Assembly (NCBI RefSeq): GCF_014805625.2
Contig: NW_023998414.1
Coordinates: 7,889,190 to 7,953,189 of the forward strand
Length of the DNA stretch: 64,000 nucleotides
Source: Glossina fuscipes
Taxonomy: Eukaryota; Arthropoda; Insecta; Diptera; Glossinidae
Direction of reading: 5' to 3'
The notes under the pieces are model-generated. The model was not told the DNA's origin. It searched no databases and saw only the letters and a program-made list of their open reading frames with translations. How positions within the stretch are numbered: position 1 is the first letter of the stretch; every line of letters begins with the position of its first letter. Of the stretch, positions 35,378 to 49,011 are shown in pieces. A program made the position numbers and the translations under genes.

Positions 35378-38300
35378 TTAACGTATTACCCCACTTCCTA
35401 TTGCTCCTCCTCCTCCTCCCGTAATTGTCGGTGCGTTATTCATTGCTGTTGTTAATGTTCGGCTGTTGTTATATTTTGTATTTGATGATGTTATCGTTGC
35501 ACCGACATTCGATGACGTTTTTAATAAAATAATTTTTTGATTTAAACTTGCCGCAGCATTATTGCTAATTGAATTGTTGACGATGCCGCCGCCGACACCG
35601 ACACCGACACCGACGCCGCCGACGACGCTATGATGCTGATTACCATTCAGATTATTGCTTAAATTTGCGTGATTGCCGCCATATGTATGGCCAGCGGCCA
35701 TTGCAGGCGTCACCAAATTATTGCTATGTAAGTTAATAATGTTAGTAGTAGTCGCTGCTGTTAGTTTTCGCGTCATATTATTCTGATGTTGTTGATGATG
35801 CACTGTTGCGCCATTACCATTAGAACTATATTGCGCTTTATTGATATTGCTGCCGTTGCCGTTGCCGCTGCCGCTGCCGCCACCGTTACCACCGCTGCTG
35901 TTAACCGGTGCTGGAGTAATTGTTACTGTACTTGGTTGTATATTATTCATTGCTGCCGTTTGATTGGTAGCTGCTAACGACGACGCTGGAACAATTGTTG
36001 TTATACCATTTTCGTGTTGTATGGAATTATTATTGTTGTACATTGTACGCACTTTTGCTTGTACTGTTGCGGCCACATTACCTCCTATACACATCAATGA
36101 TGTCGTTGGAATTTGCGCAATTTTAACCGATGTTGCTGCATTATTAGTTAAAGATCGCGCCTAATAATCAAAAAAAAAAAAAAAAAACTTATGAAAATAT
36201 TTTATAATATCATTATTTGCCATGTAACTTACATTAGCTGGCATCGATGCGGTTGCCATTAAATGATGTTGCTGTTGTGTACGATTTTTCAAAATTTTTG
36301 CTGCCACTTCATTGCCAGTAAACACTAAGTTTTGATGCTGACCTTGTATTTGAACACCGCTAGCTAAAAACATCGTTTGTACTCCAGGACGACTTAATAA
36401 TTTTTTTTCAGTATCCTCTTGCTTCATGAAAATAGACAAACGAAAAAAAAAAAAAAAAAACAAAAAAACAAAAAAAAAAAAAAAAAAAAAAAAAAGAGAG
36501 AAGCAATTGTTATGTATAGACAGGTCAAATTATTTTGTGTTCACAAGTCTTACCAGAGGACTGGCGGATTTTCGATCTAACATATTCTCATCAAAGCCCG
36601 AGTCTGATGAATTATCACTAAATTTGGTGGACGAGGTCGATGATGTGGACGATGTCGGCGAAGTAGCCGATAATGATGCAGTCAACGATTGTGTTGTCGC
36701 GTAATTACCCGTTAAAGGTTGATATGGATGCTGAGTAGTATTTATTTGAGTTATGTTATTAGTTTGCGTTGTCGTTGGTATTGGCTTAGCCAACACATAT
36801 GATTTCTCCACAGTTTTAATAACATGTTTCATATCTGGAAAATCACCTGATTTAAGACGTGATGATGGCGCCATATTCGATTTATCCAAAGAATTTTTAA
36901 TAACTTTACCGGCTTCGTTAGTTTTAATTTTATGTAAAACACTCTGCGGCTTTCCTAAAGGTAAGAGTTTATTAACGTTGCCTGCGCTACAGGGACCCGT
37001 TATTAGCGGTGGTGACGTTATTGTGGTGACTTTAGCATTGGAATGTTTGGGCGTCGTGGTATTCAAATAATTTGAACTGTTATTGCTGCTGCTGCTGATG
37101 ATGATATTACTGGTGCTACTATCGTTATTATTTATTATAGTGTTGTTGTTGTTGTTGTTATTGTTTGAGCATGTTATGGCATTTGGCATTGGAGTTTCGG
37201 TTATAATTGAGCTATTTGAGATTGTACTTTCTTGCTGTTGTTGTGGCATTAAGGAGTTGTTTTCAAACTCAGTCTTGAGGGGATCAACGGAAAGCGAAGG
37301 TGTAGCTGATTGAGTTATGGCTTGTGTGCAATTTGTCACCACATTATCACCTTGAGGGAAACATTCCGATTGTCTTTTGTAATATAGATAATGTTTCTTA
37401 AGCGCTAGGGTGGGTTTTGTATTACTTCCACTAACAGAAGCTGTATTAGGCGAAGCTACAAGTAAGGATGATGCTGGATTGGTCGGCATTGCCAGCACTG
37501 TTGATGATGTCGTTGAGAGTGTAGATGGCGTTGATAAGGGTCGGGCAATTTGTACCACTGACGGCATCGTGGCTATAATAGATTTTTGTAAGGCTGCTGT
37601 TGTTGCTGTCGAATTTAATGTTACTGATGTTGTTGCATCTAGTGCGGACGACATTTTGACTTTCTCTTCCAAATTTGATGATTTGATTTGCGAAGAAGAC
37701 TTATGCACACCACAAGGTTTATAGTGCATAAAATCAACAATTATCGCTCCGGCTAAGGCAGCGCACTCATAAACCATTCCACAACATGTTTTCTTTTCTT
37801 GCCATTCACCGTCATCGAAAAAGTTCATAGACTCTTCGTAAATTGGATTTTTGAGATTTTTACGTGGAATCGCACATTTCCGCCGTTTGCTACCCATTTG
37901 TAAAGCCTTTTTGCGTGCGTCGGCTACAGCGGCTGCCCGATGAGCTGAAGCGCGTGTTTGCGTCTGAAATTGAACAACTGTATTTGCTAAAGCGCCATGT
38001 AGGCGACTATCTTCATAATCACTGTCCATCGAATCAGGCGTAGTGGGCAACGAATTGTTTGTTGGATTTTGCGACCAACCATGACTTGTGCTTTTGCGTT
38101 TACCGGTTGTACCGGTTGTAGGCGAAGACGATGTCGATGGCTCTTTAGTTTTTTTCGATTTTTTAAATATCTTATTAAATTTTTCAGGGATAAAATTCAA
38201 GCCACCAGCAGCAACTACGGAACTGTTACTAGTATTAGCACCACCACCACTATTATTAGCAATTGAATTAGCTTGGCCGGTACTATTGTTATTTACCCTG

Positions 38301-38740
38301 GAACTAATACGTTCACTTTTATATTTCACTTGCAATTTATTACTACCAGGTCCGCCACGAGCATCGACAACCTGTACAAAATATGTAAAAAAAACATGAA
38401 CACAAATGATAAGTAAACTATTACTCAACTGATTTCAAAGTTAAAGATATAATTTTAATTATTTTCTTTAATTAAAACAAAAAAAAAAAAAAAAAAAAAA
38501 AAGGAAACTTACATGACCCCAATTTTTTTTACTGCCTATCGGTAGACGTTTATACCTTTTCACCAACAATACGCATGCGTTACATATTTCGCCGTAACGT
38601 GGATACTTGAGATCAAAGCATTGCATTGCGTCACGTTCATATTTACGCGAATCGGTAAAACGCGAACTACTGGTTTTTGCACGACATATACAACAGCCCT
38701 CGGCCGATTTATACGTTCGGGGCTTATGAAAATTAAACAT
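35378..38740 (-). CDS. SINHCAF: SINHCAF/FAM60A homologue (Sin3-HDAC complex subunit), greatly extended
   Basis: Four exons (38740-38513, 38371-36554, 36421-36233, 36160-35378), all phase 0, give 1005 aa. SINHCAF is a subunit of the Sin3-HDAC corepressor in the nucleus. Residues 1-76 carry the family's zinc-binding N terminus: MFNFHKPRTYKSAEGCCICR, SSSRFTDSRKYERD, then EICNACVLLVKRYKRLP with C53 and C56, followed by VVDARGGPG. The second conserved block is at ~270-296: KKTCCGMVYECAALAGAIIV, DFMHYKPC. Vertebrate proteins end soon after this block, at about 220 residues. Here some 700 further residues follow, rich in Asn, Ser, Thr, Gln and Gly, with homopolymer stretches and a GVGVGVGVGGG run, spread over three exons. 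Intron 2 carries a long poly-T/poly-A tract (36440-36495). Identity is sure from the two conserved blocks; the tail's role is unknown. Confidence 0.92.
36440..36495. repeat. Poly(A) tract in SINHCAF intron
   Basis: Nearly uninterrupted A's on the plus strand, i.e. a poly-T tract just upstream of a 3' splice site on the gene's strand. Confidence 0.9.
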
Positions 38741-39248
38741 ATTGCAGGCTATCGTTATTCCGGACTCCAGGATATGTCTGTTTTTCCTATTTTAAATATA
38801 ATGCGCCTGTCTCTTACGTTACGATTATTACGGATATTCCTCTTGCGTAAGCATTCATAACATTTGCATTGAAATGTTAATACGATTTAGTGTAATTAAG
38901 TTATTTATAATTTACTAAAAATAAAAAAGAGAAAAAAAAAAAAAATGAAAATCTTAATTAGCAAAAAAAAAAAATAAATAAAAAAAATAATTAGAAACTT
39001 GAACTCAAATCGTTTAAAAAATTGCGAAGATTTTTTTCTTTTAATATATATATATATATGCGATATTATATATTTTATATGATTGATAATGGACACAACA
39101 ATCCATTCCTAAGATTTTTTATATAAAATTTTCTATAGACATTAAGCCAACAAACACATGGCATATATATTTTGACGAATAAAATTATTCATGCTTAGTT
39201 TATTATTTTATTTTTAAAAAAAATGCTGCCAACAGTGGACGACTAAAT

Positions 39249-39271
39249 GTGTGTGTGTGTGTGTGTGTGTG
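39249..39271. repeat. (GT)n microsatellite
   Basis: About eleven GT units. Confidence 0.9.
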
Positions 39272-39631
39272 CAGAAAAAGAAAAATTATCTACAATTTTT
39301 TTCGCTCTTTCGCAGGACCCAACTTAATTTGAAACCTAACTGAAAACAAATAAGAGATTTATTGTATTCCTCTGCGGTCAATTTGTTTTTACACACCACA
39401 ACCTTAAAAAAAAAACAAAAAACAATTCGATACTCTATAATATTGAGTAGGAGAGGCCGATATATATTTTTTTATACAGATTATTATCGCTAACGGAATA
39501 TGTGAGGAATTTTTATCGTTGCATTTAGCGCGCTCTATAAGCAATGAGCAACGACATAATTATTTCAGTTTAACCGATTTGATCTGCGAGCATAAATTTT
39601 TTATGTTTTATATTAAATTTCAATCCAATAT

Positions 39632-39835
39632 GTTTATGATTTTTACGACGGGAGAATACGGGATTACCCACAAATGATACATAGGCGGACGGGCGGATGG
39701 ACGGACAGGCATGCATGCTTAGATCGATTCCAAATATTGAACTCATTAAAAGTGCATAGGAGTTTATAAGCATGTTATATACATGGTATGGTATGGTATA
39801 CATATATATATCCCGTGCAAAGACTGCTTCAATGG
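39632..39835 (+). mobile_element. mini-me/GTCY-type repeat, degenerate copy
   Basis: It reads TTTTTACGACGGGAGAATAC, CACAAATGATACATAGGCGG, then ACGGGCGGATGGACGGACAG, a TTAGATCGATTCCAAATATT block and GTGCAAAGACTGCTTCAATG. The order is that of the 8745 copy. Confidence 0.5.
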
Positions 39836-40059
39836 TATAATATTTTAAATAAAAATTTAAAAGTATTAATGTTTGGACAATGTAAGTTTCAGTTGCTTAC
39901 ATGCTATCGAAATTTAACGGGATGGAGATAATTTATGGAATTGCGTTTTTTACGTGTTTACGAAAATGATTTAAGTTGACTTGTAATGAAAACGTCGTAA
40001 ATTAGAATGCACTTAGAAAGTACTATCCGAGATTTCGGCAATAAATCGTTGCTTTGAAA

Positions 40060-40340
40060 GCAATAACATTTGCACACATCCCAACCGTGTGCGGTAAAAG
40101 AAGTTTTACTGCTCCCTACGCGGTATTCTAGAAATATGAATCTTTCCGATGATGACCACTTGTTCAGGTCGATGCAGTCATATTTAAAACAAGCGAGCGG
40201 CTTACAAAAGTTGAAGACATACAAAAATGTATCGATAGCTATTTCGCATCCAAACAATTAAGTTTCTGGCCCATGAGCACTCATAAGCTTCCCGATAAAT
40301 GGACAACGATGATAAATATTTCATTTATTAAGCTTTGCAA
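40060..40340 (+). pseudogene. Decayed mariner-type transposase, C-terminal part
   Basis: The frame reads LLLPTRYSRNMNLSDDDHLF and RSMQSYLKQA, matching the mariner LPHPPYSPDLAPSDYHLFRSMQ region that carries the last catalytic aspartate. After a stop the same frame continues FWPMSTHKLPDKWTT, the counterpart of FYWRGIHKLPERW near the mariner C terminus. The intervening stop and the changed catalytic motif show it is inactive. It is a separate copy from the one at 9760-10190. Confidence 0.75.
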
Positions 40341-41029
40341 TAAATACAATTTTAAATGCAATTGAATTCTATTAAAACAAGAATGAATGAATTTGTTTGA
40401 AGACTTACAAGATTTGCGTGAAATTAAAAGATTTTTTTTTCTTTTTTCTTTAGAATCCAATTTGCAAAGATATCATGATTGATTTTGGGTTTAGTTCAGC
40501 AATTTGAAATCGATTAGAAGGCAAAACGGTCTCCGAAATACTTAGCACTTAACACTGGCGCCGCTAAGGAGAAAAATAAGCATTCAATTTGAATAAGTCT
40601 TTTTAACTCTAAAACGGTTATAATCAGAAAATAAGCCGAGAAAAATCTAATTCCCAATCTTTGAAAAAAAAAATAAAAAATTTCATAATTTAAGAAGAAG
40701 AGCGGACAAACACTAGGAGAGACTAAGGTAGACTTAAAAATATGGGACGAGAATTTCAAACTATTTTTCTTTTTGTTACAACAAAAACAAGGCATAACAA
40801 GTTCTGTATGAAAATCATGGTTAAATACTTGGAACAAAGGGAAATATTTAAATTATTTAAACAAATCTTTGTTTGCAAAAAAAATATACTGAACCTTGTG
40901 ACGTATTCAATATATTCACGTATTTCATTCATTGCTTCCAAATTGTAAGCATACGTTGACAGGCAATAGAGGGAGATTCGATTCAATTGTATTTTATACT
41001 TCTGGACGCATTTTAATTCTCTTCCGAAT

Positions 41030-41197
41030 TCGTCTGACGGATCGAGTACACAAAGAGTCTTAAATAATAAATCGATGATGTTAGGTTCAAATCTCAATTG
41101 GAGCAGAGTTTTTAATAAAGCCGATATCGTTACTAGGTGCTTTAAGACTTTAATCTTAGACTATATTCTTTGGCAAAATTATTAATAATAATTTCCG
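41030..41197 (+). mobile_element. tRNA-derived SINE, degenerate copy
   Basis: It keeps the B box (TTAGGTTCAAATCTCAATTG), GCAGAGTTTTTAATAAAGCC, the CTTTAAGACTTTAATCTTAG body, TTTGGCAAAATTATTAATAA and a short AAT tail. It aligns with the copy at 9857-10052 throughout; the A-box half is decayed. Confidence 0.75.
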
Positions 41198-41421
41198 TTT
41201 TATTCTCGGCATACGAAATAGATTCGATTTAAATATTTAAACGTAATTACAAATTTGATAATTACTCTCTTTATAAATCAGCTGCATATATCTCTTTTAG
41301 ATACTTTTTAAAAATAAAAATCATTAACTTCGTATCAACTAAAATTGATCAGGTGGTGTAAAGCAGAATCAGAAAAGAAACACCTTAAAATAAAAACAAG
41401 TATCTAGATATATGCTCATAC

Positions 41422-41459
<38 letters not shown>

Positions 41460-42845
41460 GTATTTTCTAGTAAACATTTCTTATATATAAATATATATAT
41501 ATATATCTCCGAGAGAAAAGTAATGCACAATAAAGTCCAACTTTGTATAAAGAAGAATAAATTACAAGAGAAACTAAATTTTTGCTTCTCTTTCTTCTAC
41601 GCTTTTGAAATCAAAACAAAAAAAAACAAAAAAAAAAAAAAGAAGAAATAAGCAAAAAAAAAACAAGAAAATAGTAATGAATAATAAAGTTCAACACACT
41701 ATTGGCGAACATGCAAACTCATGAACGCATGCAATAATTGTCTGCAAATGCATTTAGTGGGAACGAGAGAGTAAATGCGCGAGAGTATAAAAACAAGCTT
41801 GAAAAAAAATTTTCAGAAAGCTGAGCAAGTACGTAAACTACTTTTAAAAAAAAAAAAAAATTTAGTTAGAGAAGATAAAACGAAAGGGGGAGAGAGAGAG
41901 AGAGAGAGAGAGAAGAAAACAAAATTATTTTTGTTGAAGAAACGATTAATAAAAAGAGCGGGAAATCGGTTTATATAAAAAAAATTAAAAACAAACCAAT
42001 AATATACAAAATATCGTTTATACAAGAATGTAAAATTAAATATATATCCGTCCCTATTATGTAGCATATAAAAAAATCGTTGTAAATTTCAAGTAAAACT
42101 TTGATTAAAAAATTTAATTTTTAATGCTACAGCCGCCAGTTTGCTTAAGTAGAATAAAAAAAAACAAAAAAAGAAAAGTAAAGCTTTTCATGCGTATGTG
42201 TTGGACTCCTAAATACATAAAAAATTGTATGCGCCCGAGTGCCTTTGGCGTTAAACGAGGGAGTAGTATATTACCGGCTCAAATCAGGTTGATTAAACCA
42301 GTTTAACAAAACTTTTTAAAACTAAGCTTGCATACGTAAACTCGCCAGTTTTAACCGACCGAAAAAAAAAAAAAAATCACATTTTCTTCTTTTTTGTTTT
42401 TGCTTTAAATCAATAAAAAAAAAAAAAAAAAAAATGAAAACAAAACACAACACAAAACGAAAATTTCAGTGTAAGTGCACGAAAATGTACAGCAAAACAT
42501 TATAATTATGGGCACACATAAGCCACAGTGTCTGGAGAGATTTGCGAGTCTCAATCTCAGCCCTGCTAGTAAATAGCCTGTCTTTTCAGCCACTCTCATA
42601 GGGACAAAATTAGAGAGCGAGAAAAATACAAGGCAGAGAGATGAGCGGCCGCAAAACGGCAACAAACGTATGCATATTATACCACACATTGCATGTTCAT
42701 ATGTGTATTCACAATTTGTTATTCTGCTGCTTCTGTGGATGTTATAGGATTTTTCTATAGAATTTATTATTATTATTATTATTGTATATATACGTATATA
42801 TATGTACCCTAAAAAATAATAATGACTATGATAATCCAGACAGGC

Positions 42846-42848
<3 letters not shown>

Positions 42849-42913
<65 letters not shown>

Positions 42914-43004
42914 TATTGGCAGTAACTACTACTGGACGTAGAAATATTTCTATTGAAGATAAATGCACACAAGCACAAAAGTGATATTATATGAGAATTT
43001 GTGC

Positions 43005-43038
<34 letters not shown>
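42849..43038. repeat. Long (TA)n microsatellites
   Basis: TA tracts at 42849-42899 (about 25 units) and 43009-43038. Confidence 0.95.
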
Positions 43039-43040
<2 letters not shown>

Positions 43041-44947
43041 ATATGTATATATATATGACTAAGGCTTTTGAGGCCTTTTATTTTTTTTATATGCTTGTCT
43101 TTTTTATGCTCTGTACGGGTTTTAAGTGTACGTTGTATTTGAACTCACTAGAGCTGACTTGTTTAACATCTTCTGTATGTGTATTGGGCGTCTTATTTTA
43201 GAGGTTTCTTGCTTTATTTTTTTTTTTTCTTTGCGAATAACAACATGCATTGTTTTTGCTTCATTTTTTTTTTTTAAGTACATATACATACTTAGAGGTA
43301 AACGCTTAGTACAAACAGTAAAATTGTTTAGTCGTTTCTTGCATGTCTCAACAGGGAAAGTACACAAAGTGCATGTATACATGCATAAAATTGCAAAAAA
43401 AAAAAGAAGAAAATTCTATGCTCGTATACACAAATAAAAATTATTAAAAATATTTTATTTTTTTTTTTAAAGTCGGAATAAAACGTAAGAAAATATTTAA
43501 AATGTTTAAAGATTACAAGGGACATACTTAAAATACACATATAAATAAACTATATATATTTACATATATTTATATGCCTATATATACATGTATATATATA
43601 GCAGATCTTTAAATTTATTTTTAAGTTTTCGTTGCATTTAAAATTATTCTCTTGTTAAATTGAAGCAAATCTTTGAAAACAACATACCAAATAATATTAT
43701 TGTTAGCTATGGTTATTAATTATTAGAATCTACTAGGTAGATTCATTCACAGTTTTAATTTTATTTTCAAAATGCAAAAAAAAAAATTTTTTTCTCCTTT
43801 TTTTAAATATAAAAAGTGCGCGCGATACACAATTCCACACGTATTCATCGGGCTACAAAATAAAACTGATGTTTAATTAAATACTCGTCAATATTCGTTG
43901 CATATTTTTTCAAGTTTCTGGGCACATATTACATTTTTCTTTTCTTTCTTTCTTTCTTTCTTTTCACACAGCAAAGGAACAACTAAAATATCTATAGGTA
44001 CACACTAACGAATACAACAACTACACGCACCCAAAAGTTAAAAAGAATACCACACAGAGTAACAAAAAAGAAAATAGAAAAAAAAGCTAAAGACCAATAA
44101 ACAAGTCTAAGCAAGTACACAATGCGGAACGAAAAACTGAACAAAAACTAAATGAAATAATAGAGAGAGAGAATAGAAAGAGAGCAAATCGAAAAGAAGA
44201 GATCTAGCGCGGTTACAAAATATAAAAAATAAAAACCCCTACTACAAACGTGAATTTCATATCACATAGTGGTTGTCGCATTTTGAAAAATCATATAAAG
44301 TTCATTTAAAAGAAAAAATTAAGCAAACAACAAAAAAGTGAGTGAATTTACAAGTAACCGCCGCAAACCACATTCGAAATATGCATAAAGAAAAATGATA
44401 TTTCGAATGGCATGAAAAATTCAAGCAAAAAAGGAAAGAAACAAAAAGAATAACATTAAAAATCTCTTATTAATGTAAAATATTCTTAATAATAAATTTA
44501 GTCATTGCCAACATTAAAAAATTAATAAAATCTTCTGGAATTCAAGAAATCAACAACGAATGATTCACTCCGCTCGTGTTATTTTACTTTTTTTAAAAAG
44601 CTTTAAGAATTATTCATAGAATTGAAAACAAAAACTGGATTTTTTTATGTCCGCTACCTATTACATTATTTCAAATTACAGCAGAAAGGTCCAATTATAT
44701 CCTGCTATATTCTTTTACTAATTTGCTAATTGTTGTTCACAAATTGTGTATCACAAATTCATTCCACGAATCTTGAGAAATTTATCAAGCTAAGCTTTGC
44801 AAGAACTCTCAGAAGTCTTAAAATTTCTACCATATATTAAATACATTTTGATGACAAATTTCTACTTTCTATTAATTTTGGCGATTTATATTTACCTAAA
44901 ACGCTTTCATTCTTAGAACTTTGGAGAGGGAAATCTTTTTTGAAACG

Positions 44948-45108
44948 TTATTATTATTATTAATTTCGCCAGAGAAATAAATTCTAAACACTGAACTGTT
45001 AAAGCCATAGCATCTAAAGACTATTATTAAAAACTCTGCCGCACTTGAGATTCCAACCCACGACCATTCAATTGTAAGTCGAGATTTCTTGCCTTCGACC
45101 ACTCAGGC
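44948..45108 (-). mobile_element. tRNA-derived SINE, minus-strand copy
   Basis: On the minus strand it reads GCCTGAGTGGTCGAAGGCAA, GAATGGTCGTGGGTTGGAAT, then CTCAAGTGCGGCAGAGTTTT, TTAGAATTTATTTCTCTGGC and an (AAT)n tail at the low-coordinate end. It matches the 9857 copy closely, with a changed B box (GGTTGGAATC). No clear target-site duplication is visible. Confidence 0.85.
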
Positions 45109-47415
45109 GGATTTTTTAAAAACATTGAAACCTAACTTTGCTAATAATACGACTAATTTCGATGCTCGCATTTTATGAAGGTGTATGCGCTGTGAGGAAG
45201 TTTCTCATTACCACCAATTTTTTTTATGTGAGACTGTGTTGTACGGAAGTTACCTTTATCGCATATATTTAATATATGTAGTAAACTGGCAACCCTATTC
45301 AATGCTTGATAATCCAATTACAAAAAAAAATGTGCACATCGAAAAAGTTAGAATATCGGACAGACGATATATTGTGAAGAAGAAAGTCAAAAATCACATC
45401 AAAAAGGAAACAACCAAAAAAAAAGTATACATTAACTACCTACACTTTCAGATACTTTTTTGCGTTCCTTGTGCATATGTAAAAATTTTGTGAACACCTC
45501 GTCACATTTAACAAATTTTTTTAATTGCTTAAAATTTAAGAAATTAGAAAAAAAAAAATACAAAAAACGTAACTTAATTTAAAAAATTCATTCAACAAAT
45601 TTTTAAACATATTTCAATCCTATTTTCTCTTTTTGCGTATATATTTTTATACATTTCAAGCAAAAAAAATTGAGTAATGTCAACAGTACGCACAAAAAGA
45701 GAATAAAGAAATAAGAAAAATATACAAAAGAAAACATGGTAATCGGTTAAAAGACAAGAGTAAGTTCTGCGTACACTTTTAATATACAGTACTTTTACTA
45801 TATATGCGGATAAACTTGAAAAAAGTTGCTATCAATCGCAATTGAGACGAAATACGTTTGCCACGCCAAATTTTTTCTTCCACATATTTCAATAATGAAA
45901 TTATGATTTCGTACACATTTGGAAAAAATCTAAAGCACCAAAAAAAAAAAAGAAATAGATTGTAATGAGAAAGTTAGCATGAGTTAGATCTATAATGGCG
46001 TATACTAGTGAATTGAATGAATGAAATGTTTATATAACAATTTTATTTTCGATATTTTGCAGAATATTTATTACGCACTCTTGCACTTCCAAACATATAT
46101 TTGTATACTCCACGCAAAGATTTATTTAAATGGAGAATACTGTACGCCATATGCATTTGCAACACTGGGTTATACATTGCAGTTGCTATTTATGTAGGTG
46201 CTTATTTACTCGAAATCCGGCTACCGATTATTGTTTGTGTACGTGATAACGGCATATATATATATATATATATATTATTAATTTTAACAAAAATAAAGGT
46301 ACAGCAACAAAATGCAGACAAATAAGTGACAATGATAGTGTCCGTTAGAGCGCGTGTGCAGATTAAGGACAAAATGAGAGCACTAAAAAGAATAATCAGC
46401 ATCTTGAGTAATAATATATGCGCGTTTGTAATGTTGATATCTGTATGTACAAATATGACAATAAAAAAAAAAAAAGAAAATTTATAAAAAAAATTACTGT
46501 TAAAAGTATTGAAATAATGAATTATATGTAAATATATTATTAATTAGAGAAATATATAGAATTTATGAAATTTATGATACAATCAATAACCAAAGAAATA
46601 TGAATAGTTTAGAAATATAATAGTTACATCGACAAGCATGAAAGGATAAATATTAAAAACTTAAGCCTATATGTCAACATGTATACTTTGTCAAATATAG
46701 AATGAATATTTTCTAGAGGTTACACAAATCGGCTGGTAGGTAAATTGTATGTATATTTAAAAAAAAATTTCACTTTCCTTAGAGGAAAAAGTGATAAATA
46801 TATGTATAAGGAAATGCAATGCAAATGGCAAAGTTTTAAAACACTTTTGGGTAAAGAGAGCTCGTTCTAAAAAACCTGACACTTTTTTTCTTTCATTAAT
46901 CCAACAGAAAAAAAATTATACCTATTAGATTTTCCTTTTAGTTAGTAAAAGTGATATCCCAACGATCAATCTAACGGTTGGCAAATGTAACAAGAACCTA
47001 ACTAACAGAAACTAAACGAAACGTTTTTATTGTTCTAGCAAGTGTACTCGAAATAAATCTGTTCGATTAAATTGTTTGTCTTTGTGTGTAATAATCATTA
47101 ACTTTCGAATGAGTGAGATATCAACTTGAGGGTTATGATTGTGTGTTTATAATAGCATAGTATAAATGAATTTATTGTTATTTTTATAGATTTTTTTTCT
47201 CCAAGTAGTTTGTCCCAAATACAAGGCCATATTCAAATATAACGTATACTATTCCTCTTTCACGCTCTATCGATACATGTGTATATATATATATACATAT
47301 ATGCAGATATCTACGTGAGTATATATGACACTGTGCATTGTGATATACAAAACAATTTTTAGTGTGGCGAGTTATTGTATAAACATCAAACTACAATTTT
47401 ACTACTTTCAGATAC

Positions 47416-47491
47416 GTACACACACACACACACACACACACTCGTGACTATCTATAATATTTCATAATAAAAACAGAGAGAATGAGATTCA

Positions 47492-47546
<55 letters not shown>
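47416..47546. repeat. (CA)n, (TA)n and (GA)n microsatellites
   Basis: (CA)n at 47416-47441, (TA)n at 47497-47529 running directly into (GA)n to 47546. Confidence 0.9.
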
Positions 47547-47547
<1 letters not shown>

Positions 47548-47956
47548 AATACAAGATATGCAAATGTCGTCGTGCATTAAACATGTTTACATTTATCTCT
47601 TTTCATGTATATTGTCATTGCGCTTGCTCTTCTTTTTCCTCTCTTTTCGACACCCGCACTTAAATTTTTAATGTTCACTTTAACCAAACGTTTTCAATTT
47701 ATTATATAGTTGAACACTAAAAGCTATTGTGACAGGTTTTTAGCAGTGTTTGTTTCTTTGTTTGGATGTTTATGAAATAGATTATAGAGAAAACTATGAA
47801 AAGAATTGTATACTCGATACATAGACAAAAAGAGAAAATAACCGGTGGCTTATTTTTTGAAAATTTTCACATGCCGTGGTATATTTAAAAGTTTATACAT
47901 ATATATATATCTAATTGAATTTTAGACTTTTGGTAGTATGTATTGTAGTGCATAAG

Positions 47957-47988
<32 letters not shown>

Positions 47989-48966
47989 AAGCATATCTGC
48001 ATGTTTTTATACCAGAGAGCGGGAGAACATTAATTAATACATGTTTTGTTTTAGTATACATACAATTTTATAAAAATTGTGATGAAATTATGCTTTTATA
48101 TATAAATTTTTTTCATGCTGTAATTGTTTATATGTATACATATATATTTACATTTCACTCGTATATTGTTTTCACTATAATTTCCACTTATTGAAAAAAT
48201 TATATATATTTATTATTCAATTTAATAAAAAAAAATGTGACTGTAGCGTATAACACTTAATGAAATATGAAGCGGGACGTGATACAAAATATATTGTCAA
48301 GGTAATAAGCCGCATATATAATTAAAATTTATATAATGAAATGAACACATCAACAAAATTCTTGTTATGTGGAAAAATAGATCAACGTGCTCATAAGGCG
48401 ACAGACATCATCAGAACAAGTAATTGTGCTGTACGTTTCTTTTTTTTTTTGTTTTGATACGCTTTTGTTAAGAGCATGCACACACTTAATTCTCTCTGCT
48501 TCCCTCTCTCTCTCTCTCTCTTTGGGAAGCACAACAAAAAGCTCTCGCAAAAAAAAAACCTTGATAAACACAAGCGAAATGCAACGCGGGAGAATGCGTA
48601 TTTATGAATACATGCAAAATGTAGAAAATGAGCAATGAAGCAATAATAAATAGCGAAAAATGCATAAGAGTAATATGCAATATAAGTTAAAAAAAAAAAT
48701 AAATTTGCGACTTCACGTTATATTTTTATATAGACTGCTTGTCATTATACATGCATATATAACAAAGTTATATTTGCACACACGCAGTTAAAATGAAATG
48801 ACTGTAAATAAAAACACCAAAGGGAGGGAAATGATTTCTGTATTATGTGGCAAAAAAATCTACGCACACTCTTTTTTTTTGTGAAGAATAGAAAAAAGCG
48901 AAGGAACGAACAAGTAAATTGTAAATATATCTGCAATTGGGTACATTCACACGTACATTTACACTT

Positions 48967-48970
<4 letters not shown>

Positions 48971-49007
<37 letters not shown>
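48971..49007. repeat. (TA)n microsatellite
   Basis: About eighteen TA units. Confidence 0.9.

Positions 49008-49011
<4 letters not shown>

Noticed and set aside
35786..38399. Plus-strand open frames opposite the SINHCAF exons
   Set aside because: They are antisense shadows of the Asn/Ser/Thr-rich exon and lack any domain of their own.
42405..42968. 187-codon minus-strand frame
   Set aside because: Much of it is (IY)n from a TA microsatellite; the rest shows no domain.
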